From: DASVXQ01 sp046727955
Lineage (GTDB): Bacteria; Actinomycetota; CALGFH01
Assembly (NCBI GenBank): GCA_046727955.1
Contig: JBKPDO010000076.1
Coordinates: 1-52,604, forward strand
DNA length: 52,604 nt
Reading direction: 5' to 3'
Numbering within the stretch: position 1 is the stretch's first letter; every line of letters begins with the position of its first letter. Under the pieces are notes generated by a model. It saw only the letters and a list, made by a program, of their open reading frames with translations, made no database searches and was not told the origin of the DNA. A program made the position numbers and the translations under genes. Positions 34,712 to 42,017 of the stretch are shown piece by piece.

Positions 34712-34898
34712 AGCCTGGTTGCAATGGTGATCCGCGGTACGGCGAACCTGCCCGATCGCGGTGCTAACCCACAACCCAGGGATCACCTCGAGGTACCCGA
34801 TGGGGGGTTCGGGGCCGGAGGGGTCCGGGGAACCCCAAGGGGGTGCCCCGGTGGATCGCCCCGTCTCGGGCTCCCCCCCGAATGCAAACAGGCCCTAG
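34708..34898. mobile_element. G-rich miniature element, copy B, flanked by CTAG duplication
   Basis: The element spans 34712-34894 between perfect CTAG copies at 34708-34711 and 34895-34898. Its ends, AGCCTGGTTGCA and TGCAAACAGGCC, are imperfect inverted repeats. The interior has GGCCGGAGGGGTCCGGGGAA as in copy A (single unit) and four G-runs (34802-34830). A nested GGTGATCC/GGATCACC pair lies in the left half. Each CTAG supplies the TAG stop of the adjoining gene, the left one on the + strand and the right one on the minus strand. Confidence 0.78.
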
Positions 34899-35404
34899 CC
34901 TGCCTGGAGGTCGATGGCCATCCGCTGGTGGAGCCGCCCGACGTAGGGGGCGGGATCCCCAGCGCGGTACCAGCCAAGGCGCTCGAAGAACGGCACGTTC
35001 GCGGGCTGGATCTGCGCCACCATCACCAGCCCGCCGAGCCTCGACGCGGTCCCGACCGCAAATCGCACCAGCGGCGCGCCGATGCCGTGCTTGCGGAACG
35101 GCGACAGCACGGCCAGGCGGTCGCCCTTCCACCACCCCGGCTCGTCGAGCGGGTAGAGGCGGACGGCACCGGCCACCTCCTCGCCGCAGAAGCCCAGCAC
35201 GTGCAGGGTCACGGAGTCCTGGTCGTGCTCGTCCCAGTCGGAGCCTTCGAACAGGCCCTGCTCCTGCACGAAGACGGCGTGCCGGATGGCCAGGTGGAGG
35301 ACCCTCTCCTCCTCGCCGGCGACGAGCCGGCAGCTGACCCGGCCGGACCGCGCGGCAGGCTCAGCGGACCTGAAGGACCGGTAGCGTGCGCCGGTTCGCT
35401 CCAT
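34895..35404 (-). CDS. GNAT acetyltransferase of the MSMEG_0567 type (Nit1C-associated)
   Basis: A 169-residue acetyltransferase: RHAVFVQEQGLFEGSDWDEH (the early helix of GNATs acting on small amines), GAVRLYPLDEPGWWKGDRLA, and LSPFRKHGIGAPLVRFAV as the acetyl-CoA loop. PFFERLGWYRAGDPAPYVGR near the end is characteristic of MSMEG_0567-type proteins, whose relatives in Mycobacterium are fused to an AIR-synthase domain; here that domain is the separate convergent gene. The ATG at 35404 has GGGGAGG just upstream, and the gene overlaps the radical SAM gene by 44 bp. It is the last gene of the operon. Confidence 0.87.
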   Translation of the reverse strand: MERTGARYRSFRSAEPAARSGRVSCRLVAGEEERVLHLAIRHAVFVQEQGLFEGSDWDEHDQDSVTLHVLGFCGEEVAGAVRLYPLDEPGWWKGDRLAVLSPFRKHGIGAPLVRFAVGTASRLGGLVMVAQIQPANVPFFERLGWYRAGDPAPYVGRLHQRMAIDLQAG

Positions 35405-36512
35405 GTGGCCTCCCCTCGAACGCGGACATCGCGGAGCAGGCGTTACAGCGAGCGCAGCCCGCCTTCACGCGCGCGGACTCCAGCCCGCTAGCGAGCACGT
35501 GGGGCGCGACCCGGCGGTAGACCGACTTCACGTACTCCGGCTCTGGCGGCAGAGCCGGCTCCATCAGGCTGCCCGCGCTCGGCCGCAGCGGCACGACGAA
35601 GGGGTAGACGCCCGCGTCCACGGCACGCTTGCAGGACTCCACGGTGAGCTCGGGGTCCTCCCCCATGCCGAGGATCACGTAGGTGGACACCTGCCCGCGA
35701 CCGAACACCTCGACCGCCCGCTCCCAGGCCCGGAAGTAGCCCTCCACGCCGGTCTTGCCCTTGGCCGGGGCGACTCGGTCAAGGACCCGCTGGTCGAAGG
35801 ACTCCACGTGGATCCCGACGGTGTCGACCCCCATGTCCTGCAGCGCCTCGAACACCGAGTAGTCGTCGGGAGGCTCGAACTGGGCCTGGACCGGCAGGCC
35901 GGTCGCCTGCTTGACGGCGCGCGCGCACCTGCCGACGTACAGCGCCCCCTTGTCGGGCCCCCGGGTCGTCCCGGTGGTGAGGGTGACGTCGACCGCGCCG
36001 TCGAGCTCCTTGGCCGCTAGGGCCACCTCGGCGAGCTGCTCGGGCTTCTTCACCGCGATGGTGCGGCCGCCCTCCAGCGACGCCTCGATCGCGCAGAACT
36101 GGCACTGGTCCTGGTTCCCCCAGTAGACGCAGGTCTGGATCACGGTGCTGGCCAGTGAGTCCAGGTGGAGCAGCGCGATTTTCCAGTACGGGATGCCGTC
36201 GGCGGTCTGGAGGTCGTAGAAGCTCGGCCTCGCCGGCAGCGCGGCGCTCGCCAGGCGCCGCCCGTCCCGGTACACGCCCCAGCCCTCGCGCTCCTCGCGT
36301 CGCAGTACGTAGGGGGAGCTCGAGACGAACCCACTGACGTGCGGGAACGTTACCGGGACGCCCTCGATCCAGATCATGCCGGCGTCGGCGGGGCCCGCGC
36401 CCCCGCGGCGGCCCTCCTCCATCGGCGCCTCGACCCGCACGCCGGCGCTCTGCACCTCGGCGATGAGCGGCCCGAGGCTGGCGATAGAGCTGGTGTTACC
36501 ACTTGTGTCCAT
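35361..36512 (-). CDS. Radical SAM protein of the MSMEG_0568 type (Nit1C-associated)
   Basis: A 383-residue protein. The cluster-binding cysteines are C128, C137 and C140 in TCVYWGNQDQCQFCAIEAS, a CX8CX2C spacing instead of CX3CX2C. A GTTRGPDKGALY segment, QAQFEPPDDYSVFEALQDMG and GIHVESFDQRVLDRV follow the usual barrel order. A CARCNAC motif near the C-terminus may hold another metal site. The family is a fixed part of Nit1C clusters; the reaction is unknown. The ATG at 36512 overlaps the amidohydrolase by 17 bp, indicating a tight operon. Confidence 0.87.
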   Translation of the reverse strand: MDTSGNTSSIASLGPLIAEVQSAGVRVEAPMEEGRRGGAGPADAGMIWIEGVPVTFPHVSGFVSSSPYVLRREEREGWGVYRDGRRLASAALPARPSFYDLQTADGIPYWKIALLHLDSLASTVIQTCVYWGNQDQCQFCAIEASLEGGRTIAVKKPEQLAEVALAAKELDGAVDVTLTTGTTRGPDKGALYVGRCARAVKQATGLPVQAQFEPPDDYSVFEALQDMGVDTVGIHVESFDQRVLDRVAPAKGKTGVEGYFRAWERAVEVFGRGQVSTYVILGMGEDPELTVESCKRAVDAGVYPFVVPLRPSAGSLMEPALPPEPEYVKSVYRRVAPHVLASGLESARVKAGCARCNACSAMSAFEGRPHGANRRTLPVLQVR

Positions 36513-37356
36513 AGAGCGCCTCGAAGTTCTGGTGGAGGATGCGGTCCTTGAGCTCCTTGCCGACCGGCTGGCCCGCGATCTTGTAGTACTCGCCCCAGAA
36601 GTCGCTCCACGGCTCGTCGGAGGCGAACAGCACGCGGTCGTCGCCGACGCCGCGGCGCTCGATCTCGGTGAGGAGCCAGCGGACCCCGAACCCGACCGCC
36701 CAGGTGACGTCGGTGTAGACCTTGTAGCCCTGCTCGACCCAGTCCAGGAAGCGTGGCACGAGCCGGATGTGGCCGCTGACGCCGCCGCCGAAGTGCACCA
36801 GGTACATCTTGGCCCGCTTGCCGTAGCGCTCCACCAGCGGGATGTAGTTGTTGAGGTCGGAAGCGCCTCCCGGGCTCGTGTGGAAGTGGAACACCAGGTC
36901 GTGCTCCTCGGCGGCGCGGAAGCACGCCTCGGCGATCTCCCTGGTGTCGTCGTCCCAGCCGTCCGGGTTGGGGTTGCCGCCGAGCAGGAACGTGGTCTTG
37001 AGGGCCACGATGCCCTCCTCGCCGGCGTGCTCGAGGGCCTGGAGGGTCATCTCCTTGTTCTGCGGGAGGAACGAGACCCACAGCCCACCGCGAAGGCGGT
37101 CCGAGGATTTGACGGAGTCGAGCACGAGGTCGTTCAGGGAGAACGGCTGCTGCTGCACGGGGATGCCGTAGTTGGGCAGCACCAGCGCCCGCTCGACGCC
37201 GAGCTCGTCCAGGTGCTGGAGGTACGCGCGCGTGGTCGGGAACTCGTAGACGGTCGGCTTCACCGGCTCAGCGAGGTCGTAGAACTTCCAGGCGGCCATC
37301 TCGCCGATGTGGCTGTGCCCATCGATGGTCCGGTGGGGGACCCGCTCCTGGTTCAT
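36496..37356 (-). CDS. Amidohydrolase-superfamily protein (amidohydrolase 2 type)
   Basis: A 286-residue TIM-barrel metal hydrolase with DGHSHIGEM (HxH ligands) at the start of the barrel, LKTTFLLGGNPNPDG, LVFHFHTSPGG (third His), MYLVHFGGGVSGHIRLVPRF (fourth His) and VLFASDEPW (Asp). This matches the amidohydrolase 2/decarboxylase branch of the superfamily, which includes hydrolases and non-oxidative decarboxylases. A strong GGGGAGGG precedes the ATG. It lies between a Nit1C-type radical SAM gene and an unknown gene, where Nit1C clusters normally carry a nitrilase, so it may replace that enzyme. Confidence 0.87.
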   Translation of the reverse strand: MNQERVPHRTIDGHSHIGEMAAWKFYDLAEPVKPTVYEFPTTRAYLQHLDELGVERALVLPNYGIPVQQQPFSLNDLVLDSVKSSDRLRGGLWVSFLPQNKEMTLQALEHAGEEGIVALKTTFLLGGNPNPDGWDDDTREIAEACFRAAEEHDLVFHFHTSPGGASDLNNYIPLVERYGKRAKMYLVHFGGGVSGHIRLVPRFLDWVEQGYKVYTDVTWAVGFGVRWLLTEIERRGVGDDRVLFASDEPWSDFWGEYYKIAGQPVGKELKDRILHQNFEALYGHKW

Positions 37357-37388
37357 CTGTCGCCCTCCCCAACTCGATGCTGATGCCC

Positions 37389-38039
37389 TTACGGTAGCGA
37401 CCCGGTCTCACATGCCTGGCGTAGCGCCGCGACGGCTCGCTCCCAGGCCGCCGGGTCGTCGAAGGTCCGCGGCGCGGCGACCGGCTCCTGGTCCCCGGCC
37501 GGCTCGCCGCTGACCGGGTCCAGGCGGGCGGCCTCTACGCCGTAGCGCGGCTGGTAGGTATCGGGGTCGAGCTCGACGAAGGAGTGGATCGCCACGCCGG
37601 TGGGGATGTGCAGCTCGATCCGGGAGGACGTGGCCGACCCGAAGGGATCGGGCGGCTGTCCGCCGGCCGCCTCCAGGAGCACGACCCAGCGCTCCCCCTT
37701 CGCCGTCGCCTCCCGCACCCGCGCCGCCGCGGCCGCCCGCTCGGCGGCGGCCTTGACCTCCCGGTACCGCAGAGCGAAGGCCGCCTCCGCCGCAAGGCCC
37801 AGGTCGAGCCCGCCGGCGGGAACCCCGGCCCGGGCGACGGTCCGCGCCACCCGGGCGGGGGCCTCGCCGAACGCCGCGGCCAGCGCCTCGGGGGTGGACA
37901 GGTCCCCGAGGTCGTCCGCCAGCGCGCGCACCAGCGTCAGGTAGCGCTCGTACAGGTCCGGCCTGGCCATCACGACCGGGTACAGGCGGCGCTCGGCGGC
38001 GTTCCAGCGCTCGACCAGCTCGACAGGCGCTTGGCTCAT
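37389..38039 (-). CDS. Hypothetical protein in the Nit1C-like operon
   Basis: A 216-residue soluble protein starting at the ATG at 38039 (MSQAPVELVERWNAAERRLY); a GTG nine codons upstream is also possible. The first two thirds are helical (LYERYLTLVRALADDLGDLS), the last third has strands ending FVELDPDTYQPRYGVEAARL. I do not recognise the family. It is 32 bp upstream of the amidohydrolase gene on the same strand, so it is likely part of the same pathway. Confidence 0.7.
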   Translation of the reverse strand: MSQAPVELVERWNAAERRLYPVVMARPDLYERYLTLVRALADDLGDLSTPEALAAAFGEAPARVARTVARAGVPAGGLDLGLAAEAAFALRYREVKAAAERAAAAARVREATAKGERWVVLLEAAGGQPPDPFGSATSSRIELHIPTGVAIHSFVELDPDTYQPRYGVEAARLDPVSGEPAGDQEPVAAPRTFDDPAAWERAVAALRQACETGSLP

Positions 38040-38094
38040 GACGGGGGCGTCAGCAGGCCCGGGCACGGCGGCCAGTGGCAGTCCGCGACGCTGG

Positions 38095-38580
38095 CTAGAG
38101 GTTCCAGGTGTTGAGGACGAAGGCCCCCTCCCTCCAGGCGGTGAGGGCCGCGTCCAGGACGTCGCGCGGGTGGATGGGCTTGATGCCCTTCATCATGTCG
38201 GACTCGCGCATGCCGTACAGGGCCGCGGCGGAGAATCGGCAGGCGTAGACCTTGCCGCCCTCGTCCATGAACGTCTGCAGCTGGCGGTTGTAGTTCATGT
38301 TGCCGGGGAAGGCCTCGTCGCCCACCTTCGGGAACCCGCGGGTCGCGGACGCGATCAGCGAGCCCGGCCCGAACAGGACGATGTTCGTGTCGAAGCCCTT
38401 GCGGCGGATGCGCGTCGCGGTCAGGAGGTTGACGACCGACACGGAGCTCTCGAAGGGGACGCTGTGGATGAAGATGTACGCCTTCTGACCAGGCTCTGCC
38501 TGGTGGTCCTCGAAGACCTTGTCCTCGTAGTCGACGATTGCCTGACCGGCATCGACACGCTCGTCCACGAACTCGGCCAT
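38095..38580 (-). CDS. MSMEG_0572/Sll0783-family nitrogen-starvation-response protein (DsrE fold)
   Basis: A 161-residue DsrE-like protein. The ATG at 38580 has GGAGGAG eight bases upstream. Conserved family stretches are visible: VVNLLTATRIRRKGFDTNIV, RGFPKVGDEAFPGNMNYN, GGKVYACRFSAAALYG and DVLDAALTAWREGAFVLNTW. In cyanobacteria and mycobacteria this family is induced on nitrogen limitation and is the first gene of Nit1C clusters. A conserved Cys (YACRF) is in the place of the DsrE active-site Cys. Its biochemical role is unknown. This is one of the markers that identify the cluster. Confidence 0.88.
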   Translation of the reverse strand: MAEFVDERVDAGQAIVDYEDKVFEDHQAEPGQKAYIFIHSVPFESSVSVVNLLTATRIRRKGFDTNIVLFGPGSLIASATRGFPKVGDEAFPGNMNYNRQLQTFMDEGGKVYACRFSAAALYGMRESDMMKGIKPIHPRDVLDAALTAWREGAFVLNTWNL

Positions 38581-38652
38581 GTCCGATCTCCTCCCTGAAC
38601 GTCGCCCGCACCCCACGTGTGGGCTCCTTCTCCGGACCTCGCCGGCCGAACC

Positions 38653-38919
38653 CTACCCTGATCTGGCGGCGGCCGAGGGCGGTCCCCGTCGCTGCCAGGA
38701 ACGTCGATGGCTGCCAGGCATGCCGAGGATGACGGCGTGCCGCAGCCGCCACGGAAGCCTCCTATATATCGGAACGAACAGGCGCTTCCAGAACCACGCC
38801 TGGATGCTCGGCCGCCCCACCGGCGGCGGCCGGCCCAGGTAGCGTCGTGCCAGGTCGGCCTGCGCGGCCTCGAGCAGGTACTTCTCAGAGTTGCGCCGGA
38901 CCCACTCGAAGAACCGCAT
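38653..38919 (-). CDS. Small basic hypothetical protein
   Basis: An 88-residue protein beginning MRFFEWVRRNSEKYLLEAAQ, then RYLGRPPPVGRPSIQAWFWK and a basic Arg/Trp-rich tail. The ATG is two bases after the stop codon of the upstream oxidoreductase gene (TGACCATG), the usual picture of a co-transcribed gene. No signal peptide or known domain is seen. The tail could be an extension into non-coding sequence, as the last 15 residues look random. Confidence 0.55.
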   Translation of the reverse strand: MRFFEWVRRNSEKYLLEAAQADLARRYLGRPPPVGRPSIQAWFWKRLFVPIYRRLPWRLRHAVILGMPGSHRRSWQRRGPPSAAARSG

Positions 38920-38921
38920 GG

Positions 38922-40256
38922 TCAGCGCCCCCCGCCCCCGAGACCGTTCTGCGCCGCCAGCGCGATCGGCTCGTTGAGCGCCCCGATGGCCGGCGAGTAC
39001 ACGTTCTCCATCCAGGCCAGCTCATCGAGGGTGACGCCCTTCTTCGCGGCCATCGCCAGGAAGTCGCACCGCTCCTTGATGCCTTCGCCCCCGACCAGCT
39101 GGGCGCCGATCAGGCGCAGTGTCCGCGGCTCCGCCAGCAGCTTCACGCGGATCTTCTTGAAATCCGGGTAGTAGCGGGCCCGGGAGATCCCCTCGGCCAC
39201 ACCCATGACGAACGGGACGCCGAGGGCGCTGGCGATGGTCTCGCCGAACGACACACCCCCGATCATCCACTTGCCGCCCACCATGCCCCACGGCACGTAC
39301 ACCGGCTGGTAGCTGCGCCGCGTGCCGGCGGCACCCGCACCGGCGACCTTGCCCTGGGAATAGGCGTGGCTGCCGGACAGGCCCTGGACGGGGATATTCG
39401 TGCCCCCCTGGGGCACCTCGACGCAGTCACCCGCGGCGAACACCCCGGACGCTGAGGTGGCCATGTGCTCGTCGACGATGATGCCGCCGGTGGAGCCGGT
39501 CTTGATGCCCGCCTCGCGGGCGAGCCGGTTGTTGGGGAGTTTCTTCGTCCCCATCACGACCATGTCGACCGGCACCTCCCCGGCGGAGGTTCTCACCGCT
39601 CGCACGTGCCCCGTGCCGGTGAGCGCGTCGATGCGCGTGTTGAAGTGGAGCTTGACGCCCATCTCCCGCCAGGAGTCCTCCACCGGCTGCATGATGTCCG
39701 GGTCGGCGATCTCGGCCATGGCCCACGGATGGGGGTCGACCAGGTGCGTCTCGATGCCTCGGTGCGCCAGCGCCGTGGCCATCTCCACGCCGATCGGCTG
39801 CGCCTCGACCACCGCGGCGACCTTGGTCCGCTCGAGGATCTCGTCCCAGCGCATCGCCTCGCGGATGTCGCGGACGTAGTAGATACCGTCGAGGTCGACG
39901 CCGGGAATGGCGGGCCGCTCGTATTCGAAGCCGGTGGCGATCACCAGGTTGTCGAAAGGCTCGTCGTCGCGGCCCTCGACGGTGAGCCTGCGGCGCGCGA
40001 GGTCGATGGACCGCACCCTTGTCTGGTAGCGGATGTCGTAGCCGAGCTGCTGGTAGTACTCCCTGCCCTGGAGGATGAGGCGGTCGAAGGTGTCGATCTC
40101 CCTGCCGTGGACGTAGGGGATGCCGCACGGGCTGTAGGCCACGTCCTGCTGGTCGGTGAAGACGATCACGTGCGCATCAGCGTCCGCCTGCTTGGCGGCG
40201 CCCGCCGCGCCCATCCCGGCGGCGCTGCCGCCGATGACCACGATCCTCCTGGCCAT
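38922..40256 (-). CDS. FAD-dependent disulfide-reductase-family protein (CoA-disulfide-reductase-like) with altered NAD motif
   Basis: A 444-residue protein with the FAD motif RIVVIGGSAAGMGAAGAAKQ, the single redox Cys C44 in YSPCGIPYV (as in CoA-disulfide reductase/Nox enzymes), IATGFEYERP, and FAAGDCVEVPQG for the FAD ribityl contact. The second Rossmann motif, normally VVGGGYIGLEMA, reads VVEAQPIGVEMA (residues 149-160), so two of its three glycines are gone, and NAD(P)H binding is doubtful. The C-terminal dimer domain is complete. It heads the minus-strand Nit1C-like operon and is divergent from an XRE-cupin regulator. It may use another electron donor, or have become a sensor. Confidence 0.87.
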   Translation of the reverse strand: MARRIVVIGGSAAGMGAAGAAKQADADAHVIVFTDQQDVAYSPCGIPYVHGREIDTFDRLILQGREYYQQLGYDIRYQTRVRSIDLARRRLTVEGRDDEPFDNLVIATGFEYERPAIPGVDLDGIYYVRDIREAMRWDEILERTKVAAVVEAQPIGVEMATALAHRGIETHLVDPHPWAMAEIADPDIMQPVEDSWREMGVKLHFNTRIDALTGTGHVRAVRTSAGEVPVDMVVMGTKKLPNNRLAREAGIKTGSTGGIIVDEHMATSASGVFAAGDCVEVPQGGTNIPVQGLSGSHAYSQGKVAGAGAAGTRRSYQPVYVPWGMVGGKWMIGGVSFGETIASALGVPFVMGVAEGISRARYYPDFKKIRVKLLAEPRTLRLIGAQLVGGEGIKERCDFLAMAAKKGVTLDELAWMENVYSPAIGALNEPIALAAQNGLGGGGR

Positions 40257-40304
40257 GAGACCTCCCCCGCCTCCGAGGATTCATCATCGTACAGCTTCAT
40301 CCTC

Positions 40305-40328
40305 TATAATGCAGGTCCGGAAAACCTG
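40305..40328 (+). promoter_or_regulatory. Promoter -10 and operator-like repeat of the XRE-cupin gene
   Basis: TATAAT (40305-40310) is a consensus -10 with no good -35, suggesting activator or regulator dependence. CAGGT-CCGGAAA-ACCTG (40312-40328) directly downstream overlaps the expected transcription start and is an inverted repeat, so autoregulation is plausible. The divergent operon starts 50 bp away and may share it. Confidence 0.5.
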
Positions 40329-40382
40329 GCACCCAAGGGGATTCTGGCCCGGGGGAACGGCGGCGCACCAAGGAGCGAGTGG

Positions 40383-40955
40383 ATGACCGTGCAGTTGGAC
40401 GAGGCGATCGCCGCCATCGGGGCGAAGGTCCGGCAGCTCCGCAAGCAGCAGAACCTCTCGCTGGAGGACCTGTCGCAACGGGCCGGGGTCTCGGCCACCG
40501 CCATCCACAAGCTCGAGCGCAACGGCATGGTGCCGACCATCGCCACGCTGATGAAGCTCGCGCGGGCGTTCGACCGCCCGGTGAGCTACTTCGTCGACGA
40601 GGACACCGAGACCCGCTCGGTCACGCTCGTCAAGGTAAGCGAGCGCGAGCCGGTGCTCACGTCCAAGCAGGGCCTGCGCCTCGAGGGGATCAGCGGCCCC
40701 TACGGGTCGTTCCACCTGGCCGGCGCGGTGGCCGAGGTGGACCCGGGAGCCGACAGCGGCCCAAAGGAGATGGAGCACCCTGGCGAGGAGCTGGTGTTCC
40801 TGCTGGAGGGGACGCTCGCCTTCCGGGTCGGCGCCGAGGAGCTCACCCTTGGCCCCGGCGACGCCCTGCACTTCCGGACCGACCGTCCCCATCGATGGCG
40901 CAACCCAGGCGACCGGCCCGCCCGCGCGCTGTGGATGACCATGCGCCCGTCTTGA
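40383..40955 (+). CDS. XRE-family regulator with C-terminal cupin
   Basis: A 190-residue regulator starting at the ATG at 40383 with AAGGAG upstream. HTH region: RQLRKQQNLSLEDLSQRAGV and SATAIHKLERNGMVPTIATL (about 15-70). The C-terminal cupin (about 110-188) has PGEELVFLLEGTLAFRVGAE and ALHFRTDRPHRWRNPG, with the metal-type residues of PuuR/HipB-like cupin sensors. It probably senses a small molecule of the cluster and controls the two divergent operons. It is followed by carbamate kinase after 39 bp. Confidence 0.92.
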   Translation: MTVQLDEAIAAIGAKVRQLRKQQNLSLEDLSQRAGVSATAIHKLERNGMVPTIATLMKLARAFDRPVSYFVDEDTETRSVTLVKVSEREPVLTSKQGLRLEGISGPYGSFHLAGAVAEVDPGADSGPKEMEHPGEELVFLLEGTLAFRVGAEELTLGPGDALHFRTDRPHRWRNPGDRPARALWMTMRPS

Positions 40956-40994
40956 GACGAGCGCTGGCGAAGGTCGAGGAAGCGAGTCGAGCCC

Positions 40995-42017
40995 ATGAGC
41001 ACGGTCGTCATCGCCGTCGGGGGCAACGCGGTCCTCGCCGAGGGCGAGCGAGGCACCTATGACCAGCAACTCGCCAACCTCGCGAGCCTGGCGACGGTAT
41101 TGTCGGACCTGGGACGGGACGGCCACCGGGTGGTCCTCACCCACGGCAACGGCCCCCAGGTCGGCAACCTCGCCATCCAGCAGGAGGAGGGCGCGGGGCT
41201 GGTGCCGCCGCAGCCGCTGCACGTTCTCGGGGCGATGACGCAGGGGCAGGTGGGCCACCTGATCACGGCGGCGGTCGGCGGCGGCCGTGCCGCGCCGGAG
41301 CGGTCCGTGGCGACGATCGTGACCCACACGCTCGTCGACCTCTCCGACCCGGCTTTCCACCACCCTACAAAACCCATCGGCCCGTTCTACCCCCGGCACG
41401 AGGCGGAGCGGCTCGCGCGGGAGCGGCACTGGCAGGTGGCCGAGGACGCCGGCCGTGGCTGGCGGCGGGTCGTGCCGTCTCCGGAGCCGCAGGGCTTCCT
41501 GGAGGCCGACGCCATCCGCGCGCTGGTCGACGCCGGGTTCATGGTGGTGGCGTCGGGTGGGGGCGGGATCCCGGTCGCCCGGAACGGGGCAGGGATCCGC
41601 GGCGTGGACGCGGTGATCGACAAGGACCTCTCGGCCCAGCGGCTGGCGACCACGGTTGGCGCGGACGTCCTGGCCCTGCTCACCGGGGTCGACCAGGTGT
41701 GGCTCGGCTTCGGCACGCCGCAGCGGCGGGCGGTCGACTCCATGACCGCCGACGAGGCCTCCAAACACCTGCTGGACGGCGAGTTCCCGCCCGGCAGCAT
41801 GGGCCCGAAGGTCACCGCCGCCATCCGCTTCGTGCGCTCTGGGGGCGAGCGGGCGATCATCACCTCCCCGTCGGGGCTGCCGGAGGCGCTGGCGCGAAGG
41901 GGTGGGACGAGCGTCGTCCCCGCGCACGTCCCGGGTCAGGTCCCTGGGCAGGTCCCTGGGCAGGTCCCTGGGCAGGTCCCCGGGCAGGTCCCGGCCCGTG
42001 CGGAGCGGCCGCGGTGA
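40995..42017 (+). CDS. arcC: Carbamate kinase
   Basis: Makes ATP from carbamoyl phosphate and ADP, releasing carbamate. The 340-residue protein has the amino-acid-kinase motifs VVIAVGGNAVLAEGERGTYD, VLTHGNGPQVGNLAIQQEE, PTKPIGPFY, a FMVVASGGGGIPVARNG loop, and DKDLSAQRLATTVGADVLAL. Length would be 310 or so without the C-terminal tail, which is a run of (V/PGQ) repeats coded by 12-bp tandem units. It overlaps FdrA by 4 bp (GTGA). In E. coli a carbamate kinase serves the oxamate pathway beside fdrA-ylbE, and the same is inferred here. Confidence 0.94.
   Translation: MSTVVIAVGGNAVLAEGERGTYDQQLANLASLATVLSDLGRDGHRVVLTHGNGPQVGNLAIQQEEGAGLVPPQPLHVLGAMTQGQVGHLITAAVGGGRAAPERSVATIVTHTLVDLSDPAFHHPTKPIGPFYPRHEAERLARERHWQVAEDAGRGWRRVVPSPEPQGFLEADAIRALVDAGFMVVASGGGGIPVARNGAGIRGVDAVIDKDLSAQRLATTVGADVLALLTGVDQVWLGFGTPQRRAVDSMTADEASKHLLDGEFPPGSMGPKVTAAIRFVRSGGERAIITSPSGLPEALARRGGTSVVPAHVPGQVPGQVPGQVPGQVPGQVPARAERPR
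41937..41993 (+). repeat. 12-bp tandem repeat in the 3' end of the carbamate kinase gene
   Basis: Four or more units of CAGGTCCCTGGG (one C variant in the fourth) code for a repeating Pro-Gly-Gln-Val tail. The expansion is in frame and lies after the kinase fold, so copy number could vary between strains without harming activity. Confidence 0.85.

Noticed and set aside
41937..41993. Short tandem repeats as a possible CRISPR
   Set aside because: Units are contiguous 12-mers inside a coding frame without spacers.
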